Of a DNA stretch of 64,000 nucleotides, positions 1 to 9,000 are shown one piece after another. The position numbers and the translations under genes were made by a program. Origin of the DNA: Bacteroidota bacterium (GTDB lineage Bacteria > Bacteroidota > Ignavibacteria > Ignavibacteriales > Melioribacteraceae); NCBI GenBank assembly GCA_018818065.1, contig JAHISV010000009.1, positions 248,001 to 312,000 on the forward strand, given 5' to 3'. The stretch's first letter is position 1, and the number at the start of each line of letters is the position of its first letter. The notes beneath the pieces were generated by a model. The model saw nothing but the letters and a program-made list of their open reading frames with translations, did not search any database and was not told where the DNA came from.

Positions 1-1
1 A

Positions 2-799
2 GCCTATATTGATGAGGGCTCTGGCGACCAGACTTTCCTCTTAATTCATGGTCTTGGCTCCAATGCAAAAGGCTGGCTGAAGAATATTGATGCACTGTCG
101 AAAGAAGGGCGTGTTCTTGCAATAGACCTCCCGGGTTATGGTAAATCCGATAAAGAATACTATAAATACTCCCTGGAATTTTATGCTGATGTTCTTACTC
201 AATTTCTAACAAAGTGTGATGTTGAAAAAGCTATTTTTGTCGGTCACTCCATGGGCGGACAAATCAGCATGATCACTTCCATGAAATATCCTGACAGAGT
301 TGAAAAACTTGTACTCATCTCCCCTGCCGGATTTGAAAAGTTTGATGAAGGCGAAGGCGCGTGGATGAAAAAGGTAATGACAGTTGAACTGATACAGGAT
401 ACGCCGACACGCAGCATTGATATGAATCTTCGCTCGAATTTTTATGATACTCCTGATGAAGCGCTGTTCATGGTTACAGACCGCATTCAGGTTAAAGGCG
501 CAAAGGATTTTGAGAAGTATTGTTATGCAGTCTCAAAAAATGTAACTTCCATGATTGATGAGCCGGTCTGGGATAAATTAGAGCTGATTTCTCACCCAAC
601 TCTTATTATATTTGGGGAGAATGATGGACTGATTCCAAATCCTTATTTGCATGGCGGCAATACTGTCTCTATTGGCAATATCGGCAAGGAAACTATTCCC
701 GATAGTAAACTCGTTATGATACCAGAGTGCGGACATTTTGCACAGTTCGAAAAATTTGAGATTGTAAATAAAGAGATAATTGATTTTACCAAAGAATGA
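2..799 (+). CDS. Alpha/beta-hydrolase fold protein, 5' end missing
   Basis: The reading frame is open from the left edge, so the true start lies outside the window. The visible 265 residues form an alpha/beta hydrolase core. They include an oxyanion-loop motif HGLGS near the start, a nucleophile elbow GHSMGG (Ser codon at 248), an acidic-residue loop GENDGLIPN and a C-terminal GHFAQFEKF carrying the catalytic His (codon near 734). All three triad elements are therefore present and the enzyme should be active. Substrate cannot be told from sequence; the family covers esterases, lipases, haloalkane and C-C bond hydrolases. Its stop codon overlaps the start region of the thiolase downstream, so the two are probably co-transcribed, which hints at an acyl or ester substrate (inference). 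Confidence 0.9.
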   Translation, partial: AYIDEGSGDQTFLLIHGLGSNAKGWLKNIDALSKEGRVLAIDLPGYGKSDKEYYKYSLEFYADVLTQFLTKCDVEKAIFVGHSMGGQISMITSMKYPDRVEKLVLISPAGFEKFDEGEGAWMKKVMTVELIQDTPTRSIDMNLRSNFYDTPDEALFMVTDRIQVKGAKDFEKYCYAVSKNVTSMIDEPVWDKLELISHPTLIIFGENDGLIPNPYLHGGNTVSIGNIGKETIPDSKLVMIPECGHFAQFEKFEIVNKEIIDFTKE

Positions 800-807
800 G
801 GATTATA

Positions 808-1998
808 ATGGCTGAATTAAGAGAAGTATACATTGTCGATGCTGTAAGGACACCTATTGGTTCCTTCATGGGTTCGCTAAGTACAATATCAGCTCCAAAA
901 CTCGGGAGTGTTGTTATTAAAGCCTTACTTGAAAGAACAGGTGTTAGCAAAGACATTATTGATGAAGTAATTATGGGAAATGTTGTTCAAGCGGGTGTTG
1001 GCCAGGCGCCGGCCAGACAAGCTGCCCTTGGGGCCGGTTTGAATGAGTCAACACAATGCTTGACTATTAATAAAGTGTGTGGTTCCGGACTAAAATCTGT
1101 TATGTTAGGTGCTCAAGCTATTATGACAGGTGACGCCGACGTAATCATTGCCGGCGGCATGGAAAACATGAGTCAGATCCCTCATTACCTTATGGGTACA
1201 AGAACCGGGTATAAAATGGGTGATCAGAAGCTGATTGACGGTATGATTAAAGATGGACTTTGTAATCCTTACGACGGACAGCATATGGGAAGCATAGCTG
1301 AAATGACCGCGAAGGAATATAACATTACCCGTGAAGATCAGGATACATTTGCGGAAGAGAGTTATAAAAAATCATTAGCCGCCATAGAAGCTGGGACTTT
1401 CAAGGCAGAAATTGTACCGGTCGAAATTCCACAAAGAAAAGGCGACCCGATAGTTGTCGACACAGACGAAGAACCGGGTAATGTGAAATTTGATAAAATC
1501 AGGACTCTTCGTCCAGCCTTTGACAAGGAAGGAACGATTACTGCCGCAAATGCATCTTCAATAAATGACGGCGCCGCAGCAATTTTATTAATGTCCGGTG
1601 AAAAAGTCAAAGAGCTTAATCTAACTCCAATGGCTAAGATTGTTGCTCAGGCTTCTGCGGCAAAAGCTCCTCACTGGTTCACAACTGCTCCGGCTGATGC
1701 TATCAGCAAAGTATTGAATAAAGCAGGTCTTACTAAAGACGACATTGATTTATTCGAAATTAATGAAGCATTTTCAGTTGTTTCACTTGTGGTGAATAAA
1801 ATAGCTGAGTTAGATTCATCCAAAATAAATATTGATGGCGGAGCGGTTTCACTAGGTCATCCTATTGGCGCCAGCGGCGCAAGAATACTAACTACACTGT
1901 TGCATGCTATGAAGCGAAAAGATGTTAAAACTGGTTTAGCTTCTTTATGTATTGGAGGTGGCGAGGCTTCTGCATTGGTTTTAGAGAGGATTATCTAA
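808..1998 (+). CDS. Thiolase (acetyl-CoA C-acetyltransferase)
   Basis: This is a full-length thiolase of 396 residues that condenses two acetyl-CoA or cleaves 3-ketoacyl-CoA. The active-site residues are visible: nucleophile Cys91 in NKVCGSG, His351 in GHPIGASGAR and Cys381 in CIGGGEAS, plus the NEAF motif. An in-frame ATG exists at 796, overlapping the upstream stop. ATG 808 is preferred because a GAGGA sequence lies six bases before it and because family members begin just before the VYIVDAVRTPIG segment. It sits directly behind a hydrolase gene and is followed by a hairpin terminator. Together with the 3-hydroxyacyl-CoA dehydrogenase and acetate kinase elsewhere in the window it suggests short-chain acyl-CoA metabolism. 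Family assignment is very secure; biosynthetic versus degradative role is not. Confidence 0.97.
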   Translation: MAELREVYIVDAVRTPIGSFMGSLSTISAPKLGSVVIKALLERTGVSKDIIDEVIMGNVVQAGVGQAPARQAALGAGLNESTQCLTINKVCGSGLKSVMLGAQAIMTGDADVIIAGGMENMSQIPHYLMGTRTGYKMGDQKLIDGMIKDGLCNPYDGQHMGSIAEMTAKEYNITREDQDTFAEESYKKSLAAIEAGTFKAEIVPVEIPQRKGDPIVVDTDEEPGNVKFDKIRTLRPAFDKEGTITAANASSINDGAAAILLMSGEKVKELNLTPMAKIVAQASAAKAPHWFTTAPADAISKVLNKAGLTKDDIDLFEINEAFSVVSLVVNKIAELDSSKINIDGGAVSLGHPIGASGARILTTLLHAMKRKDVKTGLASLCIGGGEASALVLERII

Positions 1999-2034
1999 GA
2001 CTTAGACACCCTTAGCTTCTTTTCCTCTCAAATT

Positions 2035-2058
2035 AGTCCCGGCTTGTCCGGGACTTTC
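2035..2058 (+). terminator. Hairpin terminator after the thiolase
   Basis: A perfect 8-bp stem (AGTCCCGG paired with CCGGGACT) closes a 5-base loop CTTGT. It lies 37 bases past the thiolase stop. The downstream T-tract is short (TTTCT), so termination may be moderate. Confidence 0.7.
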
Positions 2059-2061
2059 TAT

Positions 2062-2077
2062 AGTGACCTCTATCACA
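2062..2077. promoter_or_regulatory. Putative Crp-type operator before the cytochrome operon
   Basis: The sequence AGTGACCTCTATCACA matches the TGTGA-N6-TCACA pattern bound by Crp-type regulators at nine of ten positions. It lies about 140 bases upstream of the cytochrome b gene, the first gene of the electron-conduit operon. The Crp-family protein at 36087 keeps the SRET-x-x-R recognition-helix residues that read GTGA half-sites in E. coli Crp. The match is seen directly; the regulatory link is inferred. Confidence 0.45.
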
Positions 2078-2213
2078 TAATTTTGCAACTTAAAAAATGC
2101 ACTTTTCTGACGGAACTAAATTAACAGTATTTGAATTTAGTATACATCTTAAACCAGACGAAAGGTATTCTATCGTTATAGACTGACCTTATTTAAGTAG
2201 GATAAAACGATAA

Positions 2214-3089
2214 ATGAAAAAGCTTATAAGAATAACTGTATTAGGATTCTATTCCTTTACAGTTGTTGCCCTTCTTGTCATATTAGTCAAAACCGGCTTT
2301 TCATACTACACAACACCTATCGAAAACAGATTCTTTCACGATATGCATGTCTCATTAAAACCAAGTGGATTTTTAGGACACGGCTATGGTATTGTGGGTA
2401 CGTTATTTATCATTCTGGGTGTTTCCCTCTATATGCTTCGGAAAAGATACCGGATTTTTTCGAGAGTAGGGCTGTTAAAATACTGGTTAGAATTCCATAT
2501 TTTCCTTTGTACCATTGGTCCAATACTCATTTTATTCCATACTGCTTTCAAATTCGGCGGAATTGTTTCTATCAGTTTTTGGAGTATGGTTGCAGTATTC
2601 ATCAGTGGCGTTCTTGGAAGATTTATATATAACCAGATCCCCAGATCTATTCAAGGTAACGAGTTTACTTTTGAGGAGTTACAAACTCAAAACCTTGCCT
2701 TATCCAATCAGTTAAAAAACAAATACCAAATAAATGATTCTCTGCTCAATAAGATTGAAAAACTTGTTGAAGTAGACTCATATAAATCGATTAGCATACC
2801 TGTTCTTCTTCCAATAATTGTAAAGGATTTTTTTCTTAAACGCAGATTACTTAAAGAATTGAAGAAAAATTTAACTCGGCACAACATTGGGAATAAGGAA
2901 CAAAAAAATATTTTAAGGCTAAGTTCTAATAAGATAGTTCTTGTAAGGAGAATTGGGCTTTTAAGTGTGATGCAAAAAGTATTCAATTACTGGCACATAG
3001 TTCATCTTCCCTTTGCGTTGGTCATGTTAATCATTATGGTCATTCATGTTGCCATTACAATTGTATTTGGTTACAGGTGGATTTTTTAA
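2214..3089 (+). CDS. Membrane di-haem cytochrome b-like protein
   Basis: This 291-residue inner-membrane protein has about five hydrophobic helices (roughly 7-27, 55-74, 93-112, 120-140 and 262-285) and a cytoplasmic-type charged segment between the last two. Two helices each carry a pair of His residues 14 apart: His95/His109 and His264/His278. That spacing is the hallmark of bis-His b-haem binding in two-haem membrane cytochromes, so two b haems stacked across the membrane are expected. It is not close enough to a named family to give a symbol. It starts the operon with the ferredoxin-flavoprotein 17 bases downstream and two multihaem c-cytochromes after that. The likely job is passing electrons from the cytoplasmic or quinone side to the periplasm (inference). 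AGGA lies about 11 bases before the ATG. Confidence 0.75.
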   Translation: MKKLIRITVLGFYSFTVVALLVILVKTGFSYYTTPIENRFFHDMHVSLKPSGFLGHGYGIVGTLFIILGVSLYMLRKRYRIFSRVGLLKYWLEFHIFLCTIGPILILFHTAFKFGGIVSISFWSMVAVFISGVLGRFIYNQIPRSIQGNEFTFEELQTQNLALSNQLKNKYQINDSLLNKIEKLVEVDSYKSISIPVLLPIIVKDFFLKRRLLKELKKNLTRHNIGNKEQKNILRLSSNKIVLVRRIGLLSVMQKVFNYWHIVHLPFALVMLIIMVIHVAITIVFGYRWIF

Positions 3090-3106
3090 CGAACAACTGG
3101 TAAAGA

Positions 3107-4435
3107 ATGGAAACTCTTATTGAAGAAATCCTGACGTATTCCATTGTTGGAATACTAGCTTTGGGAGTGCTTTATATCTACTTGCGGAAAAGAAATCGCG
3201 AATCGCATCAGGTAACAAAAAAAATTGAACATGCTAAGGAATTCGGATTTCACGAACCGATGTCACTCCATCCGGTTATCGATCTGAATCTTTGTATCGG
3301 AAGCGGGGCTTGCGTATCGGCGTGCCCGGAGCAGGACATTCTTGGGTGGCGACACGGCAGAGGTGAAATAATTCACGCGGCGCATTGTGTCGGACATGGC
3401 GCCTGTTTTCATGCCTGTCCCGTCGAAGCCATTTCACTGGTCATGGGTACTGAAAAAAGAGGAGTTGAACTTCCCCACGTAAATGAGAAATATGAATCTA
3501 ATGTACCTGGCATTTATATAGCCGGTGAGTTGGGAGGAATGGGTTTAATTAAAAACGCTGTCGAACAAGGTAAGCAGGCTGTAGAAAATATTTCAAAAAC
3601 TATTGATAGATCTAATGACTCAGAGCTTGACCTGATAATTATCGGCGCAGGACCCGCAGGAATCGGCGCTGCATTAACTGCAACCAAAAACAACCTCCGT
3701 TTCAAAATACTCGATCAGGATACTCTCGGTGGTACTGTGGCTTCCTTTCCAAGAGCTAAAATTGTTATGACTTCCCCAATGGAATTACCTTTGCATGGCA
3801 AGGTAAAATTTTTCGAAACAAGCAAAACAGAATTAATAGAACTTTGGAATGAAGTTCTCACAAAAAATAGTATCGCAATAAATGAAAATGTAAAAGTAGA
3901 ATCTATAGAAAAAAAATACTCTGGTTTAATAGTCCACTCTAACAAAGGTGAGTTGAATGCAAAAAATGTTTTGCTCGCAATTGGTAGAAGAGGTTCACCC
4001 AGAAAGCTGGGAGTCCCGGGAGAGAGAAGTCCAAAAGTTTATTACAGACTATTGGAGCCGGAATTAATTCAAAAGCAGAATGTTCTTGTGGTAGGCGGCG
4101 GGGACTCCGCAATTGAAGCTGCCCTTCTCATTGCCGAAGGGGCAAATAAAGTAACTCTCTCTTATCGGGGTGAAAATTTTAACAGAATAAAACCTGACAA
4201 TTTTAAGAGAATCAATTCCGCAATTGACTCTGATAATCTGCAAGTGCTCTACAGCAGTCAGGTTGATAACATAACAGATACACAGGCAATAATTAAACTG
4301 AAAGATGGCAGTTCCCTGGAATTGAAAAATGACTTGGTATATGTAATGATTGGCGGCGAACTGCCTACTGATTTTTTGATGAAGTCTGGTATAAGTATTT
4401 CTAAAAAATTCGGAGAGGTCGTATTAAAACATTAA
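3107..4435 (+). CDS. Membrane-anchored ferredoxin-flavoprotein oxidoreductase
   Basis: This 442-residue protein has an N-terminal membrane helix (about 9-27) followed by RKRN, placing the rest in the cytoplasm by the positive-inside rule. Next come two ferredoxin-like cluster motifs, each C-x5-C-x3-CP (Cys63/69/73 and Cys94/100/104). The usual second cysteine is Ser66 in the first and His97 in the second. An FAD-type GAGPAG lies at 180-185 and a nucleotide-binding GGGDSA at 330-335. There is no CxxC redox pair, so it is not a thioredoxin reductase. A PGIYIAGE segment (134-141), normally found near the C-terminus of such flavoproteins, sits before the FAD domain instead. It probably takes electrons from NAD(P)H or ferredoxin and hands them to the neighbouring cytochrome b; this role is inferred from context. 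Confidence 0.8.
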   Translation: METLIEEILTYSIVGILALGVLYIYLRKRNRESHQVTKKIEHAKEFGFHEPMSLHPVIDLNLCIGSGACVSACPEQDILGWRHGRGEIIHAAHCVGHGACFHACPVEAISLVMGTEKRGVELPHVNEKYESNVPGIYIAGELGGMGLIKNAVEQGKQAVENISKTIDRSNDSELDLIIIGAGPAGIGAALTATKNNLRFKILDQDTLGGTVASFPRAKIVMTSPMELPLHGKVKFFETSKTELIELWNEVLTKNSIAINENVKVESIEKKYSGLIVHSNKGELNAKNVLLAIGRRGSPRKLGVPGERSPKVYYRLLEPELIQKQNVLVVGGGDSAIEAALLIAEGANKVTLSYRGENFNRIKPDNFKRINSAIDSDNLQVLYSSQVDNITDTQAIIKLKDGSSLELKNDLVYVMIGGELPTDFLMKSGISISKKFGEVVLKH

Positions 4436-4443
4436 CCGGCATA

Positions 4444-6009
4444 TTGATATTTACTTTAGGATTCCTGGGAGCCATTAGTGGACAGATTTCTCCCGGAGAG
4501 CTAACAACTGCTCATTCTAATCTTGAGGGGATGAGCAATTGCACTAAATGCCATGAAATCGGGGATAAGGTTCATGACGATAAATGTCTGGATTGTCATA
4601 AAGAGATCAAGGAATTGGTTTTTCTAAAAAAGGGCTATCACTCCAATAAAGCAGTAAGTTCAAAAAATTGCATCCAATGTCATAGTGAACATCATGGAAG
4701 GAATTTTCAAATAGTCAGATTCGATGAATCTAATTTTGATCATTCCAAAACAGGTCATAAATTATCCGGGAAGCACACTTTTTTGAAATGCGAAAAATGC
4801 CACAAAGGTGATTTTATAACTAATGATGAACTAAAAAAGAAACCAAAAACATTTTTAGGATTGGATAAAAAGTGTGCCAATTGTCATACAGATTTCCATA
4901 AAGGTGAACTGAGTAATGATTGCGCCTCCTGCCATAATGAGGAGTCATTCAGACCAGCTCCGGGCTTTGATCACAATAAAGCAAAGTATCAGTTAACCGG
5001 GGCGCATAAAACAATCAATTGTGACAAATGCCATCCAGTTAAAGGCGAGAATGAGAACAAAGTTCAATCCTTTACAAAAACTGAATTCAGTCAATGCACA
5101 TCCTGTCACGAAGATATTCACAAAAACAAATTTGGACAGAATTGTACTAGTTGTCATTCAACTACTTCTTTCAGAAAGATTGTCAATAAGGAAGACTTTG
5201 ATCATTCAAAAACTGATTTTGTTCTAATGGGCAAACACCAGAAGACAGATTGCAGGCAATGTCATGTTACATCTATGACTGTCAGGTTGAGACATGATCA
5301 ATGCTACAATTGCCACTCTGATTTTCACAAGGGCGAGATGGACAGAAACGGACTGAGAGTAGATTGTATTGCTTGCCACAACGAAAAAGGTTTTATTCCA
5401 TCTACCTACACTCTTCAACAGCATAATTCGATTGGATTTTTATTGGAAGGGAGTCACCTTGCAGTTCCTTGTGAAGACTGCCATAAAACAAATACTGAAT
5501 GGAAATTTGATATTCTCTCAACCCGATGTATTGATTGCCATAAAAATGTACATGGTTCATCAATCAGCTCTAAGTTTATTGGTAATGATGAGTGTATCAA
5601 ATGTCATACTGTAGAGTCATGGGATAATGTTACATTCAATCACTCAACTACTGACTTTATCCTTGATGGTAAACATAAGAACGTTGCATGCCGGCAGTGT
5701 CACATCAAAACAACATTTAGTGGAAAAATTATTCACCTGTTCAAGGACCTAAGCAGTAAATGTTCAACCTGTCATGATGATAAGCATATGGGACAATTTA
5801 CTGAAGAAGGATCGACTGTTTGCACAAATTGTCATAATACAGAGAGTTGGAAAATTCAAAATTTCGATCACGGTAAAACAAAATTTGCGTTAACAGGTAA
5901 GCATGAAAATGTTACTTGTTCAAAATGTCACAAAGAAGTTGAAAATGAGAAAGGGAAATTTATTAAATATAAAATTGAGAGTTTCAAATGCGCAGATTGT
6001 CATTCATAG
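4444..6009 (+). CDS. 20-haem c-type cytochrome
   Basis: This exported cytochrome carries 20 CXXCH haem-attachment motifs by direct count, the last one residue before the stop. A module of the form FDH-x-KT-x-F-x-L-x-GKH-x(4-6)-CxxCH recurs about six times; its extra His residues are likely distal haem ligands. TTG 4444 is the first conventional start, but it gives a signal peptide with no basic residue and has no ribosome site. An in-frame ATT at 4423 would give MKTLTGIL..., a proper signal sequence, with GGAGAGG (4412-4418) just upstream, and is probably the real start. An in-frame stop at 4402 rules out anything further upstream. The protein is probably periplasmic, bridging the inner-membrane module and the outer-membrane complex. 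It overlaps the next gene by 22 bases, so the two are translationally coupled. Confidence 0.9.
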   Translation: MIFTLGFLGAISGQISPGELTTAHSNLEGMSNCTKCHEIGDKVHDDKCLDCHKEIKELVFLKKGYHSNKAVSSKNCIQCHSEHHGRNFQIVRFDESNFDHSKTGHKLSGKHTFLKCEKCHKGDFITNDELKKKPKTFLGLDKKCANCHTDFHKGELSNDCASCHNEESFRPAPGFDHNKAKYQLTGAHKTINCDKCHPVKGENENKVQSFTKTEFSQCTSCHEDIHKNKFGQNCTSCHSTTSFRKIVNKEDFDHSKTDFVLMGKHQKTDCRQCHVTSMTVRLRHDQCYNCHSDFHKGEMDRNGLRVDCIACHNEKGFIPSTYTLQQHNSIGFLLEGSHLAVPCEDCHKTNTEWKFDILSTRCIDCHKNVHGSSISSKFIGNDECIKCHTVESWDNVTFNHSTTDFILDGKHKNVACRQCHIKTTFSGKIIHLFKDLSSKCSTCHDDKHMGQFTEEGSTVCTNCHNTESWKIQNFDHGKTKFALTGKHENVTCSKCHKEVENEKGKFIKYKIESFKCADCHS

Positions 6010-9000
6010 CAGTACTCGTTTTGTGTAATGTTTTAGTTGCACAATCGCCCCATGGTAGTAATTTTAAAATTGCGTGTGAGAATTGCCACTCAGCAGATGG
6101 CTGGAAAGTTGAGGTTGAAAAGATAAAATTTGACCACAATAAAACAGACTTTATTCTAGAAGGTCAGCACACTGCCATTAACTGCACATCGTGCCATACA
6201 ACTCTCGTTTTTGATAAGGCGGAAAACAATTGTTTTGAATGTCATACTGATGTTCATCAAAATAGTCTCGGTAAAGATTGTGAGTCATGCCACGCACCAA
6301 CGAGTTGGCTTGTGGGAAATATTGGTGGTCTTCATGAATTACAACGTTTCCCTCTTATAGGTGCTCATCTAACAGCGGATTGCCAAGACTGTCATACTTC
6401 TTCCTCTCAATTGTTCTTTGATCCTATTAGTGCAAATTGTATTGATTGCCACAGAGCTGATTTTGAGAGCACGACTTCCCCAAATCATGTCAGTGCAAAC
6501 TACTCAACGAATTGCGAAGAGTGTCATAGAATTGATGCCGTTGAATGGTCTTCCAATTCGATTTCCCACGACTTCTTTCCGCTTGTTCAGGCTCATGGTC
6601 TGTTGGATTGTTTTGCCTGTCATTCGCAGAATAGTTATGCAGGATTATCGCAAGAGTGTAGCAGTTGTCATATATCGGATTATCAGTCGACATCCCGACT
6701 TAATCATGCTCAATTATCACTTCCTACTGAGTGCAGTAATTGCCATACATTAAATCCTGGTTGGCAGCCAGCTCAATTCCCTATCCATGATAATTTTTAT
6801 ACTCTTACCGGTGCCCATGTAAGTATTGCAGGAGAATGCTCTTCATGTCATACTGGCAGCTACTCTGACGCTACTCAGGAATGCATCGGTTGTCACCAAC
6901 CTGACTATAATGCTACCCGGAATCCACAGCATCTTGCTGCTGGGTTTAGTAGTGATTGTACTGAGTGCCACACAACTGCTGCCTGGACTCCGGCTACTTT
7001 CGATCATGATTCACAATTCTTCCCAATCTATTCCGGAAAGCACAGAGGTGAGTGGGATAATTGTACTGAGTGCCATACTACTGCATCAAATTATTCTGTT
7101 TTTTCCTGTATTAATTGTCATGAACATAACCAGACTGACATGAATAGTAAACATTCCGGAATAAATGGGTATTCATACACTAGCACAGCATGTTTAAGTT
7201 GTCATCCAACTGGTAGTGAAGGAGATTCCTTTAATCACAGCCTAACTAACTTTCCGCTAATAGGAGCTCATATTGCCAATGATTGTGCAGATTGTCATAC
7301 TGCAGGTTATACAGGCACATCAACTGAATGTGTGAGTTGTCATCAAACCAATTTCAATCAGACGGCTAATCCGAACCATCAAGCGCTGAATCTGAGTAGC
7401 AACTGTGATGAGTGCCATACGAACGAACCCGGATGGGAACCTGCTCAGTTTTCTATTCACAGTGAATATTATATGTTATCCGGGGCGCATGTTGCTTTGT
7501 CACCTTCTTGTAATGATTGTCACGAGGGAAATTATGTAACAACGAAGAACCAGTGCAATGACTGCCATATAGATAATTATAACGCTGCCTCTAATCCAAA
7601 TCATCAGACATTACTTCTTTCGACAGATTGTGAAGAATGTCATACAACAGAAGCCGGCTGGCAACCTGCACAGTTTATTGTTCACAATGAATATTACATG
7701 TTAACGGGGGCACATGTTACCCTTTCCCCTTCCTGTAATGACTGCCATGAAGGAAACTATATAAGTGCTAAAAACCAATGCGTTGATTGTCACCTTACAA
7801 ATTTCAACGCTGCTGTTAATCCTAACCACCAATCATTATTGATTACCAATGATTGCGAAGTTTGTCATACAACACAGCAAGGGTGGGAACCGGCGCTTTT
7901 CCCTGATCATGATCAGATCTTTCCCCTATCCGGTGCCCATGAAGCAATATCGCAAGACTGCAACGAATGCCATCAGGGGAATTATTCACAGAATAGTGCT
8001 CTATGTTATGATTGCCATGTTGATGATTATAATTCGTCACAATCCCCAAATCATGCAACACTCAATTTCCCAACCGGATGTATTGATTGCCATACGGCGC
8101 AACCCGGTTGGACACCAGCGCTGTTCCCAATTCATAATGAATATTACGAATTACTTGGAGCCCACGCCTTGATAAGTAATGATTGTCTCCAATGTCATAA
8201 CGAAACATATACTAACAATCGAAGTACATGCTATGAATGTCACTCAGAAGAGTATGTAAATACGATTGATCCGAAACACGATCAAGTTTACCCGACAACC
8301 TGCGATGATTGTCACTCACAAACTGCATGGACACCTGCAGCAATTAATCACGACCAATTCTATGTTTTACTTGGTGCACATGCACTAATTGCAAATGATT
8401 GCACAACATGTCATGAAACATCATATACGGATACTCCAAATACCTGCATTGGGTGTCATGAGCAGAGCTATAAAGGAGTTACAGATCCAAAACACGATCC
8501 TAATTTCCCAACCACATGCGAGGATTGCCACTCTCAAACTGCATGGACACCTGCAACTTTTGATCATAATTTGTTCTATCCTTTGCTGGGGGCTCATGCT
8601 AATATTTCTAATAATTGCGCTGACTGTCATGATGCTACTTTTACAAATACGCCTACATTGTGCTATGGCTGTCATGAGAATAATTACAAAAACGTAACCG
8701 ATCCTAAACATGATCCGGACTTCCCAACCACATGCGAGGATTGTCACTCTCAAACTGCATGGACGCCTGCTACTTTTGATCATAATTTGTTCTATCCATT
8801 GCTGGGAGCTCATGCTAATATTTCTAATAATTGCGCTGACTGTCATGATGCCACTTATACAAATACGCCTACTTTGTGCTATGGCTGTCATGAAAATAAT
8901 TATACAGGAGTGATTGATCCAAAACATGATCCTAATTTCCCAACCACATGCGAGGATTGTCACTCACAAACTGCATGGATCCCGGCTTCATTCAACCACG

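Noticed and set aside
1362-1610. Minus-strand frames inside thiolase, tyrA, pgk, aroA and other genes
   Set aside because: They lie wholly within strongly supported genes, lack ribosome sites and show no recognisable protein features.
3107-4435. Annotation as thioredoxin reductase
   Set aside because: The FAD and NADPH motifs are similar, but the CxxC redox pair is missing, a membrane helix and two ferredoxin clusters are present, and the context is respiratory.
5988-6050. Lipobox in the signal peptide of the 46-haem cytochrome (VLCN)
   Set aside because: The residue before Cys is Leu rather than Ala/Gly/Ser, and a normal cleavage site follows at VAQ-S, so a lipoprotein is unlikely.
8421-8963. 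A 180-codon reading frame on the minus strand inside the giant cytochrome
   Set aside because: It repeats the same peptide with the 216-bp period, has no ribosome site and mirrors the repetitive coding strand. It is a shadow frame.
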